In this document: in pieces, positions 24,857 to 34,617 of the stretch | Layout: each line of letters opens with the position of its first letter | Numbering within the stretch: position 1 is the first letter of the stretch | NCBI GenBank assembly: GCA_020631815.1 | Contig: JACKGW010000006.1 | Coordinates: 1-64,000 of the forward strand | Source: Planctomycetota bacterium | GTDB lineage: Bacteria > Planctomycetota > PLA2 > JAEUHO01 | Direction of reading: 5' to 3' | DNA length: 64,000 nucleotides | Program-made: the position numbers and the translations under genes | The notes under the pieces: generated by a model | The model's input: only the letters and a program-made list of their open reading frames with translations | The model's database searches: none | What the model was told of the DNA's origin: nothing

Positions 24857-27800
24857 TTGATCAGCGAGCGCTCCCCCGCCGAGCTCTTCGCCCAGGCGTC
24901 GGCCCTGTTCAGCCGGCTGCGCCAGCTGCCGGACGCACGGCGACAAGGCGAGCTGGAGGCGTGCTGCGCAGGCGACACCGTGCTGCGCCGCGAGGTCGAG
25001 GCGCTGCTGCACGAGCACGTGCGTCTGACGGACGAGCCCGTCGCCACGCGGGACGAGGCGACGACCCTCCACCGGTTGGTGGACGCATCGCTCGGCGAGC
25101 GCCCGGCGGCCTGGGTGGTCCCGGAGCGTCTCGGTCCCTACCGGATCCTGCGCCCGCTCGGTACCGGGGGCATGGGCCAGGTCTTCGAGGCCGAGCAGGA
25201 CGAACCGCGCCGGCGCGTGGCCATCAAGGTGCTCCGCCCCGAGATCGGCAGCGCCGACATGCGTGCGCGCTTCCGGCGCGAGGGCGACCTGCTGGCACTC
25301 CTGCGCCACGAGGGCATTGCCCGCATCCATGCCGTGGGCGAAGCGGCCGGCCTCCTGTACCTCGTCATGGAGCTGGTCGACGGTGAGCCGCTGGACGTGG
25401 TGGCGCGCAGGCTCGACGCCGCCGGCCGCATCCGCCTGGTGGCTGCGGCCTGCGACGCCGTGGCCCACGCCCATCGCAACGGTGTCATCCACCGCGACCT
25501 GAAGCCACACAACGTCCTCGTCACGTCCGAGGGCCAGCCGAAGGTGCTCGACTTCGGCGTGGCGCGCTCGCTGGACGGCACGCAGCACACCACCACGGGC
25601 AGCGTGGTGGGGACGCTGGCGTACATGAGCCCGGAGCAGCTGGTGGGACGCGCCGACGTGGACACGCGCAGCGACGTGTACGCGCTGGGCGTGATGCTGT
25701 ACGAGGCCTTGGCCGGGCACCGGCCGTTCCACGCGGAGGAGGCCACGCCCGCCACGTTGCTGCGGGCCGTCCAGGAAGGGCGCCCACCGCCCCTCGCGCC
25801 GACGGGCGTCGACGTGACGTCGGACATGGACGTGATCCTGGCGACGGCGCTCTCGCCCGATCCGGACCGTCGCTACGGCTCGGCCGATGCCCTGCGCGAT
25901 GACCTGCGCCACTACCTCGCGCAGGAGCCGATCTGGGCCCGTGCCCCGACGCGGCTCTACCAGCTGCGCAAGTTCGTCGTGCGCAACAAGGTGCTCGTCG
26001 GCGCCGCCTCCATCGCCTTGCTGGCACTCGTGTCCGCGCTGGCGGTGTCGGTATCGATGATGGCTACGGCGCGGCGTGAGCGCGCCCGCGCCACCTCCAA
26101 GGCCGAGGCTGCACGCATCTCGGACTCCCAGCGCGCGTTCGCGGCGGCATCGCTCGCCATCCGCTCCGATCGTCCCTGGGAAGCGAGGCCGTACCTGGCG
26201 GCGGTCGATGAGGAGCATCGCGGCTGGGCCTGGGACCACATGCAGGCGTGCGTCGAGACGGCCATCGACCGGCTGGCGTGGGATCCAGCGAGGCCTCCGG
26301 CCGCCGTGCGTGTGATGGCCGATGACAGCCTCGAGCGGGTCGAGGACGCCACAGAGCCGGCCTGGACGCCGTCGCCTTGGCATGTCGGTCCTGCCGATGC
26401 CGTCGCCCTGCTCGAGGGCACGACGTGCCGTGCGGCCCCCACGGTGCTGGCCGAGGTGGGCCTCGAGGTGGAGCCAGGCGTCCGGCTGCAGCGCCGGTAT
26501 CCGCCGTACACCCTGTGGGAGGTCACGACCGATCCCGACGGCAAGGAGCATGCCGTTGCGCGCTACCGGGCCTACAGCAACTACGGGCCTTGGGCGCTCG
26601 ATGCCGCGCGCAAGCTCGTGGCCAGTGCGGACAGTGCAGGCCGCACGTGGCTGTGGGAGCGCGGCCGCGGCATCGTCGAGCCGCGTGCCGCCTGGTCGCT
26701 CCAGCGGCCCATCTCGCAGGTGGCGTTCACGCCGGATGGCTCGCATCTCCTGCTCGGAGGCCTGCGCGGCGGTATCCAGCGTCTGGACGTTGCCTCGGGC
26801 GAGCTCGAGGCCGTGGGGGGGCTGGACGACGGCGTGACGTCGTTGGGCGGCTTGGCGAGCGGCGGCACGATCGCGGCGTCCGACTCCGAGGCTGCGCTGT
26901 TCATGCCCGAGGTCGCTCCGGTCACCGTCCTGAGGCCCCATGGCAGCGGCTCGGGGCCTTGGCAGGGCCCGTACGTGTACGGCCTGGCGCTCACACCCGA
27001 TGCGCGGCTCGTGATCAGTGGTGGCTGGGACGGCACGGTGCGTGTGCTCGACACGCGCACGCAGCGCTTGCTGGCCACCATCCCCGCGCCGGAGAGCGTT
27101 CGTGCGCTGTCGTACGACCCGACGTCTCGCCGCCTCGCGATCATCCACCGCACGGCAGGCACGGAGCCCTACAACCAACCTGCCAAGGCGGTCAGCTGGC
27201 TCCGCGTCTGGCACCTCCCTACGGCACACTTGGAGCACGCACGGCAGCTGGGCGACGGCCAGTTCGAGAGCATCGCGTTCTCGCCAGATGGCAAGCTCCT
27301 GGCCACGGTGACGGGCCCGGACGCGACGGGCGTGCTCGACACCGAGACCTGGGCGCCCGTCTGGGAGCATCACGACGACCTCCGCGAGACGGAACCCACC
27401 GAGCTGCGGTGGATCAGCGGCTCGAAGCTCTTGTGGGGGGGACGCCACGCGGACGCTGCGCTCGTGCTCGACGCTGCCACGGGCGCGACGCTGATGCAGG
27501 TTGGCGAGGGGCTGGGCGGCGTGACCGCCGTGGCGCCCCGGCCGGACGGCGGCATGGCAGTGGCCGGCGCGGCGCGAGACAGCATCGATCTCTACGACGC
27601 CGAGGGCGTCGTGCATGGCCAGATCCGCCCGGGTGCGCCCTGGGTGCACACCATGGCCTACGGGCCCGATGGGCGGCTCTACGAGGGCGGCGTGGAGAAC
27701 GTCGTGAAGATCCATGACGTCGAGCGCAGGGAGGTCGTGCACACGCTCGCCGGCCACACGGGCTACGTGTTTCAGCTCGTGTTCTCGGCCGATGGCCGCG

Positions 27801-28054
27801 TGCTCGCCACGACGGGTGGCGACGGCAGCTTGCGCCTCTACCACACGCGGTCTGCGCCGCAGCGCTGGCAGGAGCTGCGGCACCTACGCCAGCTCGAGGC
27901 GCGGCTGCAGCCGATCGCCGACGCTTGGGTCCACGAGGCAGGTGGCGCAGCGGCTGCGTGGAAGCGTCTCGCCGACGACTCCACGTTCACGCAGGACGAG
28001 CGCAACGTGATCGAGGACCGTATTCTCGAGATGGCGTGGCGGCGGCCGGAGTAG
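24857..28054 (+). CDS. Membrane Ser/Thr protein kinase with WD40-type propeller
   Basis: The 1065-aa protein starts at TTG 24857. Residues 93-365 form a complete Hanks-type kinase: GTGGMG (102-107), Lys124, HRDLKPHN (Asp214), DFG (232-234), GTLAYMSPEQ. One membrane helix spans about 376-402. The outer part (about 600-1010) has repeated WD40-like blades, such as VAFTPDGSHLLLGGLRGGI, LALTPDARLVISGGWDGTVR, IAFSPDGKLLATVTG and LVFSADGRVLATTGGDGSLR. The design is intracellular kinase plus extracytoplasmic propeller sensor. It lies 54 bp after the large lipoprotein and in the same direction as the ECF sigma gene, with which it probably works. Confidence 0.92.
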   Translation: MISERSPAELFAQASALFSRLRQLPDARRQGELEACCAGDTVLRREVEALLHEHVRLTDEPVATRDEATTLHRLVDASLGERPAAWVVPERLGPYRILRPLGTGGMGQVFEAEQDEPRRRVAIKVLRPEIGSADMRARFRREGDLLALLRHEGIARIHAVGEAAGLLYLVMELVDGEPLDVVARRLDAAGRIRLVAAACDAVAHAHRNGVIHRDLKPHNVLVTSEGQPKVLDFGVARSLDGTQHTTTGSVVGTLAYMSPEQLVGRADVDTRSDVYALGVMLYEALAGHRPFHAEEATPATLLRAVQEGRPPPLAPTGVDVTSDMDVILATALSPDPDRRYGSADALRDDLRHYLAQEPIWARAPTRLYQLRKFVVRNKVLVGAASIALLALVSALAVSVSMMATARRERARATSKAEAARISDSQRAFAAASLAIRSDRPWEARPYLAAVDEEHRGWAWDHMQACVETAIDRLAWDPARPPAAVRVMADDSLERVEDATEPAWTPSPWHVGPADAVALLEGTTCRAAPTVLAEVGLEVEPGVRLQRRYPPYTLWEVTTDPDGKEHAVARYRAYSNYGPWALDAARKLVASADSAGRTWLWERGRGIVEPRAAWSLQRPISQVAFTPDGSHLLLGGLRGGIQRLDVASGELEAVGGLDDGVTSLGGLASGGTIAASDSEAALFMPEVAPVTVLRPHGSGSGPWQGPYVYGLALTPDARLVISGGWDGTVRVLDTRTQRLLATIPAPESVRALSYDPTSRRLAIIHRTAGTEPYNQPAKAVSWLRVWHLPTAHLEHARQLGDGQFESIAFSPDGKLLATVTGPDATGVLDTETWAPVWEHHDDLRETEPTELRWISGSKLLWGGRHADAALVLDAATGATLMQVGEGLGGVTAVAPRPDGGMAVAGAARDSIDLYDAEGVVHGQIRPGAPWVHTMAYGPDGRLYEGGVENVVKIHDVERREVVHTLAGHTGYVFQLVFSADGRVLATTGGDGSLRLYHTRSAPQRWQELRHLRQLEARLQPIADAWVHEAGGAAAAWKRLADDSTFTQDERNVIEDRILEMAWRRPE

Positions 28055-28281
28055 TGTCCCGCCCCAGAAGTCCGGCGACATGAACCAAGCTGCACGGCTG
28101 TGACTCCCAATCTTGTGTGCTTGGGGCGACCGACGCCAATCGGCGGGCTGGATGGGGAGCGGAAGGCCGATGAGGAGGCCGACTCGTATCGGTTACTCGA
28201 GGCTGACGAAGCGGCCTGATCGCCCCCAGCCCAGCCCGCAGCACCCGGAGATGCAATGGGACTTCTGCGCCACCACACTCG
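28055..28281. other. Gene-free stretch with lower GC
   Basis: This 227-bp gap between a kinase gene and a convergent membrane-protein gene is visibly less GC-rich than its neighbours. It contains no convincing start or ribosome-binding site. A short open stretch from 28100 to 28220 could be a remnant of a foreign gene, but I cannot assign it. Confidence 0.4.
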
Positions 28282-28695
28282 CTAGGCGCTTGGGAAGTTG
28301 GCGAGAACGGCTCCGCCCGTGAACAGACATGCCGCGGCGACGGCCAGCCACGCGAGGCTGCCGCGCGGCGGGGCGGGATCGGTGACGGCCAAGGTCGTCC
28401 CCGCGATGGTGCCTACGAGGCTTCCCAGAAGGAACAGCGGCCACGCGACCGCCCAGAGGGAGAACGCGTGCCGGCCTGCTTCGTCGTTCATCTGCACGAC
28501 GGGCGACGTGCCGACAACCTGGAACACGACGAGGGTCGTGGCCCAGGCGGACGAGCTGACCAAGACGGCGAGGGCTCCCCAGAGGCGGCGAGACCTACGC
28601 CGCTCGCGGCGCGCCTGGGCGACGCCGACCACCGCGGTCACGACGACGACCAGGGTCCACGCGGCGGTCACAGAGGGGTCGAGGCGACCGAGCAT
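28282..28695 (-). CDS. Small four-helix membrane protein
   Basis: The 137-aa protein starts at ATG 28695. Four hydrophobic segments are visible: AAWTLVVVVTAVVGVAQA, LWGALAVLVSSSAWATTLVV, FSLWAVAWPLFLLGSLVG, and LAWLAVAAACLFTGGAVLA. An Arg-rich loop follows the first helix, which suggests an N-out orientation by the positive-inside rule. No family recognised. It is divergent from the large secreted protein at 28785. Confidence 0.6.
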   Translation of the reverse strand: MLGRLDPSVTAAWTLVVVVTAVVGVAQARRERRRSRRLWGALAVLVSSSAWATTLVVFQVVGTSPVVQMNDEAGRHAFSLWAVAWPLFLLGSLVGTIAGTTLAVTDPAPPRGSLAWLAVAAACLFTGGAVLANFPSA

Positions 28696-28784
28696 GGGGG
28701 CCAAGGTACGCGCCCTCGGAGCTCCACCACCGAACACCCCGAAGCCAACGGGTAGGCTGGCCCCTGCCTCGCGGAGGGGGACGC

Positions 28785-31700
28785 ATGAACGGCCGAGGGC
28801 TTCTCGTGATCGCGGTCGTCGGCGCGCTGGCAGCTGCGCTGGCCTGGCAGCTCTCGCGGTCCGAGCAGCACGAGCTCGAGATTGCACCCGACGGTCCGCG
28901 GGCGACCGCGGACTCGGACTCCTTGGCGGGCGTGACGGGGCCCGCGTTGCAGGGCTCTGCCTCCGGGCCAGGCGCCGTGACGACGCCCGACGTGCCGGCG
29001 GACACTCCGCCCGGCGAGGGTGAGGACGGCCGCGTTCTCTTCCGCGGCATCGTGGTGCGGCCCGGGAACACGCCGGCACCTGGCGTGCAGGTCGACGTGA
29101 CCACCGACGAGGGCCTCGTGGCGACCGCGACCACCGACGCCGAGGGTGCCTACACGTTCCGCCACACGCCCGCAGCGCGCATGGCCCGCGCGTCGGGGTT
29201 CCTGCGGGCCCACGCGGAAGATGGCGCGGTGGCCGTGTCGACGTTCTGGTTCCAGGCTCTCTCGGCATCGGACCTGGCGGAGAGCCTCGCGGCGAAGGAC
29301 GAGCGGCAGCTTCCGCTCCTGACCCTTCGCCCCTCGGTGTCCTTGGACGTCGAGGTGACGTCCACGTGCAGTGGGGGTCTCCCCGCGTCGCTTCGGCTCG
29401 GAGCGGGCCTTGCCATGTCCAACGTCGCCTTGGTGGAGGCCACCACCGACGCTGCCGGTCATGCGAGGTTGGAGGGACTTCCGCCGGGCGAGTGGATCCT
29501 GGTCGCCTTCGCCGAGGGCTGCGCGCGTGCGCGCGCCGTCATCAACCTGCCCCGCGACGAAGGCGATCCCGTGAGGCTCGAGCTGGGAGAAGCAGCCCCT
29601 GTCGTCGTCACCGTGCAGGACGCCGAGGAGGGCACGCCCATCGCAGGCGCCGAAGTGCACGTCGTGGAGCACGTCCGCCTGCAGCAGTACGGCTCGCGCT
29701 GCCCGCTCTACTCCGAGCCCGCCGTGCTCGTGACCGACGAGGCGGGGCGCGCCATCGTTGCCACGCTCGCCGGCGACGAGCAGCTCACGCTTCGCGCGGA
29801 TGCAGAGGGCTACCCGTCCTCGGAAGGCGCGGGTGCGGGGCGCGGCGGTGGACCGGGCGTCGCGCGGGTCGCTCCGGGCACCCGCGAGGTCGTGATCGAG
29901 CTGCGCAAGCCCCTGACGGTTCGCTGGCCGCTGGAGGACAAGGGGCATGGGATCCCGCCGGACGGGAGCCACGTGTCGATCGTGCCGTGGACGAACACGG
30001 GCCGGCTCGTCGTTCCACCCGACGGCGTCATCGAGCGGGGCGAGCTGGTCGTTGCGGGATGGAGCTCGACCGGTGCGTCCGGCTACGCGGTTCTCGAGGG
30101 CTTCGGGATCGCGCGCCTCTCGGCGCAACCCGGACAGGAGGAGGGGCGCCCGACGGCTTTCTACCCCGCCCGATACGTGGAGGCGGTCGTGCGTCACGCC
30201 GATGGATCGCCAGCCGAGGGCTGGCACTTGCGAGTGCTGGATCAGGGCAACAACCCCGTCAAGCCGCCCGTGGCCACGAATGCTGACGGCCTGGCGCGCA
30301 TGGACTTGCTGTACGGCGGCCCGATGTCACTCGTGAACGTATCCGTGACCGGCGAGGCCGGCTACGGAGGCATCGGCATTCCCGTAGGGGCCGTCAACCT
30401 GGCAGAACAGAGTGGGCACTTCGAAGTGCGCATCCCCGAAGCGCGCACGGTGCGACTCCGAGTGACGATCCTCGGCAAGGCTCCCACCGATTCGCAGGAA
30501 GTCACCGTGTCGGGGGCAGGGTCGGGGTGGACGGCCATCGAGGGACGCCCTGGCTGCTACGAGGCGACGTGGACGCCCGTGGGGGACACACCCGGTCTCT
30601 ACCTCAAGGTGGCTTCGCCAGGCTGCATGCCAATCGAGGGGGTGCGAGAGCTCGGCGCCTTCGAGGATGGCGATGAGATTCACGTCAACTTGGAGGCGGC
30701 AGGCGCCCTGCGGATCCACGTCAAGGAGCCGGAGGACAAGCGATATGGCGTCACCGTGCAGCGATGGGACGAAGGGGCGCGCGACTGGAAGTACCAGGGG
30801 GCGTTTGCAAGCGGACCGTTTCGTCCGAACGGCTCGCGCGCGGATGCCAATGGTGTGATCGACCTGCCTGCGATCCCCCCGGGCCGTGTGCGCGCCATCG
30901 ACACGCAGAGTGGGCTCGCCAGCGAGGGCGTCGAGGTGGTGGTCGGCTCCGCGCCTGCCGAGCTCACCCTCGACCTGTCTCGCAGCGGCTGGATCAAGGG
31001 CACCGTTCGGGGGCCGGAGGGTGTGTCGCTCAAGGGAGCCACGGTCCGTGTGGTCGAGGATGACAAGGAGCCGACGGCGGAGATGACGGCGTTCCAACCG
31101 TCGCCCACGGGTCGACCGATCAATGCGCAGAACGGCGAGTTCTGGATCCGTGGGGCGGAGGGGCGTCGCGTGACGCTGCGCGTCTGGCACCCCACGCTCT
31201 CGCCGCACGCGACGCGCGGACAGGTCGTCGTGTCCGGGCCTGGCGATGGGCACATCCTGGAGCTGGTGGAGGGCGCGACCACGACGGTCCGGCTCGACAC
31301 GCCGGCTCGCACCCAGGTGAATCCGGGACGCGAGAAGTACATCGTGGTGCGCCTCTACAAGGGAGAGCCGGAGGGAGAGGGCGTCAAGCTGCTCGCCCTG
31401 TTGTCGTCGACGGGCGACAGCTTCGTGTTCGGCGGCTACGAGCCGGGCACGTGGACGCTGTGGGCCGACGTGCCGGGCTTCGCGCCTGTCGTGCTGCGCG
31501 ACGTGGTCTTGGGTGCGAAGAGCGGCGAGCTCGGTCCGGCCACACCGCCCGCTGGCGCCACGCTCGAGCTGCACGTCCATGTCGCCGAAGGCCAGTCACC
31601 GCCGCGCTTCTCGCTCTGGGCCCGAAGGCTCGACGATCCCAGCTACTCGCGCAGGCTCGACGGATCGGCAACCGTGCTTCGCCTGCGGGGGCTGGGCGCG

Positions 31701-31811
31701 GGTCGCTTCGAGCTCACGGGCATGGCCTACGGCGGATCGGTTGCGCCCATCAAGCAGACCATCGAGGTCGACGGCACGAACACCGTGGTGGTGGAGGTGG
31801 ACGGCACGTAG
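28785..31811 (+). CDS. Large exported protein with carboxypeptidase-regulatory-like repeats
   Basis: The 1008-aa protein starts at ATG 28785, with TAGGCT at 28753. An N-terminal anchor helix (LLVIAVVGALAAALAWQL) is followed by a Thr/Pro/Gly-rich linker. The rest is a chain of beta-sandwich modules of CarboxypepD_reg or related type: GIVVRPGNTPAPGVQVDVTT with TTDAEGAYTFRHTPA, VTVQDAEEGTPIAGAEVHVV, GWIKGTVRGPEGVSLKGATV, and FVFGGYEPGTWTLWADV. There is no peptidase domain. These modules are shared with the sigma fusion at 8693, suggesting a common exterior binding function. The role could be adhesion or surface scaffolding. Confidence 0.75.
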   Translation: MNGRGLLVIAVVGALAAALAWQLSRSEQHELEIAPDGPRATADSDSLAGVTGPALQGSASGPGAVTTPDVPADTPPGEGEDGRVLFRGIVVRPGNTPAPGVQVDVTTDEGLVATATTDAEGAYTFRHTPAARMARASGFLRAHAEDGAVAVSTFWFQALSASDLAESLAAKDERQLPLLTLRPSVSLDVEVTSTCSGGLPASLRLGAGLAMSNVALVEATTDAAGHARLEGLPPGEWILVAFAEGCARARAVINLPRDEGDPVRLELGEAAPVVVTVQDAEEGTPIAGAEVHVVEHVRLQQYGSRCPLYSEPAVLVTDEAGRAIVATLAGDEQLTLRADAEGYPSSEGAGAGRGGGPGVARVAPGTREVVIELRKPLTVRWPLEDKGHGIPPDGSHVSIVPWTNTGRLVVPPDGVIERGELVVAGWSSTGASGYAVLEGFGIARLSAQPGQEEGRPTAFYPARYVEAVVRHADGSPAEGWHLRVLDQGNNPVKPPVATNADGLARMDLLYGGPMSLVNVSVTGEAGYGGIGIPVGAVNLAEQSGHFEVRIPEARTVRLRVTILGKAPTDSQEVTVSGAGSGWTAIEGRPGCYEATWTPVGDTPGLYLKVASPGCMPIEGVRELGAFEDGDEIHVNLEAAGALRIHVKEPEDKRYGVTVQRWDEGARDWKYQGAFASGPFRPNGSRADANGVIDLPAIPPGRVRAIDTQSGLASEGVEVVVGSAPAELTLDLSRSGWIKGTVRGPEGVSLKGATVRVVEDDKEPTAEMTAFQPSPTGRPINAQNGEFWIRGAEGRRVTLRVWHPTLSPHATRGQVVVSGPGDGHILELVEGATTTVRLDTPARTQVNPGREKYIVVRLYKGEPEGEGVKLLALLSSTGDSFVFGGYEPGTWTLWADVPGFAPVVLRDVVLGAKSGELGPATPPAGATLELHVHVAEGQSPPRFSLWARRLDDPSYSRRLDGSATVLRLRGLGAGRFELTGMAYGGSVAPIKQTIEVDGTNTVVVEVDGT

Positions 31812-31874
31812 CGAGGCGGCGGTATCCCAGCGCCTTGGCGTAGGGTGAAGGGGACCCGACGTGGAGGCGAGAGC

Positions 31875-32909
31875 ATGCCGAAGCTCCTGCTGGGTGCGGG
31901 ACTGCTCGCTCTGCTCGTGATGCACGTGGACGCGCCGCCGGCACGGGCCGGCGACACGCCCGAGGCGACGGCACCCCTGCGACTGGGGCGCACGTTCGCC
32001 CTTCCCGACGTGGATCGTGCGAGTGGTCGTGGACGATTCGACCACTTTGCCTACGACCCGCTCACGAAGCGGTTGTTCGTGACGGCCGTCACGAACGGCT
32101 CGGTCGAGGTCGTGGACCTGGAGAGCGGAATGGCCGTGGGCTCGGTGGGGGGCCTGTCGCATCCGCTGGGCATCGTCCTCGACGAGGCACGTGGGCGCGT
32201 GCTCGTGACGTGCGGGGGCGACGGAACGCTCGAGGCCATCGACACGAGATCGCTGGAGGTCACCACCTCGGTAGCCGTCGGCCGCGGGCCCGACAACGTG
32301 CGCCTGGTGGGCGACAAGGTCGTGGTTGCGAACGCCTCGGGGTTCGCGGTGCTGGGTGCTGCGACGCTCGAGCGCACGGCCTCGTGGTCGCTTCCGGGCG
32401 CGCCCGAGTCCTTCCAGGCAGCTCCCGACGGCTCACGCTGGTTCGCCAACGTGCCCGACGCTCCCCGGGACGGGGAGGGCGGGAGCGTGCTGGTGGTCGA
32501 TGGCGCTACAGGGGCCACGACCGCGACTTGGCACCTCGCCGCCGCTTCCAACTACCCGATGGCCATCGACGAGGCCGGCACGCGGCTCTACATCGCGACG
32601 CGGTGTCCCACGCGCTTGCTCGCCGTGGACACGACGTCGGGACGCACCGTGGCGTCGAGCGCCTGCGTCGGCGATGCCGACGACGTGTTCGTGGACCCTG
32701 CCACGGGACACGTCCTGCTCATCGGAGGAGCGGGCGCCGTGGAGCTCTACGCGCCCGATGCCAGCGGTGCTCTGACGCGGGTGTCCGCGCTGGCGACGGA
32801 GCGCGGGGCGCGCACCGGCCTGCTGGTCCCCTCGCGACGCGCGCTCTACGTAGCCGTCCCGCGACGAGGTGACACGGCTGCGGAGATTCGCGAGGTGCTC
32901 CTTCGCTGA
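31875..32909 (+). CDS. Secreted beta-propeller protein, YVTN-like
   Basis: The 344-aa protein starts at ATG 31875, seven bases after GGAGG, and has a signal peptide (LLLGAGLLALLVMHVDAPPARAG). Repeated propeller strands follow: FDHFAYDPLTKRLFVTAVTN, VEVVDLESGMAVGSV, GIVLDEARGRVLVTCGGDG, LEAIDTRSLEVTTSVAVG, YPMAIDEAGTRLYIATRCP. This is the YVTN/NHL-like seven-bladed type, which usually binds proteins or ligands; enzymes of this type have extra acidic sites that I do not see. It is followed 64 bp later by a DUF2780-like gene. Confidence 0.75.
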   Translation: MPKLLLGAGLLALLVMHVDAPPARAGDTPEATAPLRLGRTFALPDVDRASGRGRFDHFAYDPLTKRLFVTAVTNGSVEVVDLESGMAVGSVGGLSHPLGIVLDEARGRVLVTCGGDGTLEAIDTRSLEVTTSVAVGRGPDNVRLVGDKVVVANASGFAVLGAATLERTASWSLPGAPESFQAAPDGSRWFANVPDAPRDGEGGSVLVVDGATGATTATWHLAAASNYPMAIDEAGTRLYIATRCPTRLLAVDTTSGRTVASSACVGDADDVFVDPATGHVLLIGGAGAVELYAPDASGALTRVSALATERGARTGLLVPSRRALYVAVPRRGDTAAEIREVLLR

Positions 32910-32973
32910 AGCCCCACGACCTGGCCTCTGCGCTACCCTGCGGCTCGACCTCGTCGGGCCAAGGAGGCACATC

Positions 32974-33390
32974 ATGGCAGGCATCCAGGACTTCATCGGA
33001 TCGGCATCGAAGGCCTTGGGCATCGACGCCGACGAAGCGGCGGCGGGAACGGGCGGTCTGCTCGACCTCGTGAAGAAGCACGTCGGCGACGTCGACTTCG
33101 GCAAGCTCGCCGCGGCCGTGCCCGGAGCGGGTGACCTGGCGCAGAAGGCCTCGGGTCTCGGTGGGGGCGGCGGCGGTGGCCTGGGCGGCGTGCTCGGTGG
33201 CCTGGCCTCGAAGGCGGAGGGGCTGCTGGGCGGTGCGGGTGGTGCCGTGGCCGCGCTCACCAAGTCGGGCTTGAGCCTGGACAAGGCCAAGTCGTTCCTC
33301 GAGATGTTCGTGAAGTTCCTCCGCGACAAGCTGCCGCCGGATCTCTTCAAGACCATCGCGTCCAAAGTCCCGGGACTGGGGTCCGTCTGA
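32974..33390 (+). CDS. DUF2780-like small helical protein
   Basis: The 138-aa protein starts at ATG 32974 behind AAGGAGG. It is helical with a poly-Gly hinge: QDFIGSASKALGIDADEAAA, LLDLVKKHVGDVDFGKLAAAVPGAGDL, then GLGGGGGGGLGG and a C-terminal LRDKLPPDLFKTIASKVPGL. The core with VPGA and LV repeats is that of DUF2780 (VcgC/VcgE-like) proteins, whose function is unknown. There is no signal peptide. Confidence 0.65.
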   Translation: MAGIQDFIGSASKALGIDADEAAAGTGGLLDLVKKHVGDVDFGKLAAAVPGAGDLAQKASGLGGGGGGGLGGVLGGLASKAEGLLGGAGGAVAALTKSGLSLDKAKSFLEMFVKFLRDKLPPDLFKTIASKVPGLGSV

Positions 33391-33442
33391 GAACTCCTCC
33401 TGCTGCGGCCACCGGCTCTCTTGCTGCGCCACGGCCCAGCTC

Positions 33443-33488
33443 GAATCCGGGTCCTCGACGGTCAGGCGACCGCCTCCGGCCCGGATTC
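33443..33488. terminator. Inverted repeat, possible terminator
   Basis: GAATCCGGG (33443-33451) is the reverse complement of CCCGGATTC (33480-33488), with a 28-bp loop that itself contains GGTC/GACC. It lies 53 bp after the DUF2780-like gene in a 294-bp intergenic region that otherwise holds no recognisable gene. Confidence 0.4.
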
Positions 33489-33684
33489 TCGCCGTGCCTG
33501 TGGCTCGCTTCGGCCCCGGCGTCCTCGCGACGGAGTGTTCTCAGACACACCCTTGGCAGCCTCCTGGGCTGACAGCCGAGCCGCGCGGGATCGGCGACGC
33601 GTGCGGCTCTCGGGCGATTGACGCGAAGGGTCAGTTCGCGCACGCTCGCGATCTACGCACGCTTCATCTCGAGGGAGAGGTTCC

Positions 33685-34242
33685 ATGGTCGCTTGGTCTG
33701 CGCTGCTTCTGCCACTTGCCTTGTCCGTCGTGGCGGTCTTCTTCGCCAGCTTCGCCGTTCACATGGTGCTGGCGTGGCACGCCGCCCACTACAACCCGGT
33801 GCCGGACGAGCCCGCCGCACGCGCGGCGCTCAAAGGCTTGCCGCCTGGGCAGTACATCGTTCCGCACTGCGTTGACCCGAAGCAGATGGCGGATCCCGAG
33901 ATGGCGCGGCGCTTCGAAGAGGGGCCTGTGCTCACCATCTGGTCGCGCGCGCCAGGCGGCATGAAAAGGGGCCCGTTCCTGGGCCAGTGGATCGTCTACG
34001 TGCTCGTGGTGACGGCGATCGTGGCCTACCTCGCGCGCGCCTCGACGCCTGCCGGCTCCGACTTCCTGCACGTCCTGCAGATCGTCGGCACCACGTCGTG
34101 GCTGGCCTATGCCTGGCAGGGACCAGCGGACTCGATCTGGAAGGGGCGTCCCTGGGGCTCGACCATGCGCACCATCGTCGAGGGCCTGCTGTACGCCGTC
34201 GTCACGGGCGCGATCTTCGCGTGGCAGTGGCCCGCCGCGTAG
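33685..34242 (+). CDS. Membrane protein with about four helices
   Basis: The 185-aa protein starts at ATG 33685 with GAGGG upstream. Hydrophobic segments are LLLPLALSVVAVFFASFAVH, IVYVLVVTAIVAYLAR, FLHVLQIVGTTSWLAYAW, and IVEGLLYAVVTGAIFAWQW. A conserved-looking loop (PPGQYIVPHCVDPKQMADPE) sits between helices one and two. I do not recognise a characterised family, though the pattern recurs in uncharacterised bacterial membrane proteins. Confidence 0.6.
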   Translation: MVAWSALLLPLALSVVAVFFASFAVHMVLAWHAAHYNPVPDEPAARAALKGLPPGQYIVPHCVDPKQMADPEMARRFEEGPVLTIWSRAPGGMKRGPFLGQWIVYVLVVTAIVAYLARASTPAGSDFLHVLQIVGTTSWLAYAWQGPADSIWKGRPWGSTMRTIVEGLLYAVVTGAIFAWQWPAA

Positions 34243-34260
34243 GCATCGCCAAGCGACCTG

Positions 34261-34617
34261 TCAGATCTGACCGACGGCGAAGGGCATGCCGTCGGGGTCC
34301 GCGTAGCGGGCAACGCGTGAGCCGAACACCAGCGTCGGAGCCTCGAGCACCGTGACGCCGTTGGTCTCCATGCGTGCGTGGAAGGCGTCCAGATCGTCCA
34401 CGGCAAAGCCGGGTCGACACGTCCCCGGCGCATCGTGGTCGGGCTTCGAGCCGGGCGCGTCGGCGGGGTGCAGGGCCAGCGCCGCGTTGCCGAGGTCGAG
34501 CTCGGTCCAGTGTGGCGAGGCGAAGCGCAAGGCCAAGCCGACTTGGTCGCGCCAGAAGGTGGTCGCCCGCTGCATGTCGGCCACGTGGACGACCACATAG
34601 CGCACCTGGATCTTCAT
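34261..34617 (-). CDS. VOC-superfamily protein (glyoxalase/dioxygenase-like)
   Basis: The 118-aa protein starts at ATG 34617 after GGGAGGTGCC. It begins VRYVVVHVADMQRATTFWRD and ends GSRVARYADPDGMPFAVGQ, the standard single-domain VOC boundaries. A mid-protein Glu (WTELDLG) and the initial His could serve as metal ligands. The substrate is unknown. It is convergent with the membrane protein gene ending at 34242 and divergent from the TPR protein at 34762. Confidence 0.8.
   Translation of the reverse strand: MKIQVRYVVVHVADMQRATTFWRDQVGLALRFASPHWTELDLGNAALALHPADAPGSKPDHDAPGTCRPGFAVDDLDAFHARMETNGVTVLEAPTLVFGSRVARYADPDGMPFAVGQI

Noticed and set aside
21938..27883. A 1981-codon open frame on the minus strand
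   Set aside because: It lies antisense to the sigma factor, lipoprotein and kinase genes, has shadow-type Arg/Val/Gly composition with no domains, and results from GC-rich third positions in the real genes.
33391..33684. Small ORFs in the 294-bp gap after the DUF2780-like gene
   Set aside because: None has a ribosome-binding site or coding character; an inverted repeat is the only visible structure.
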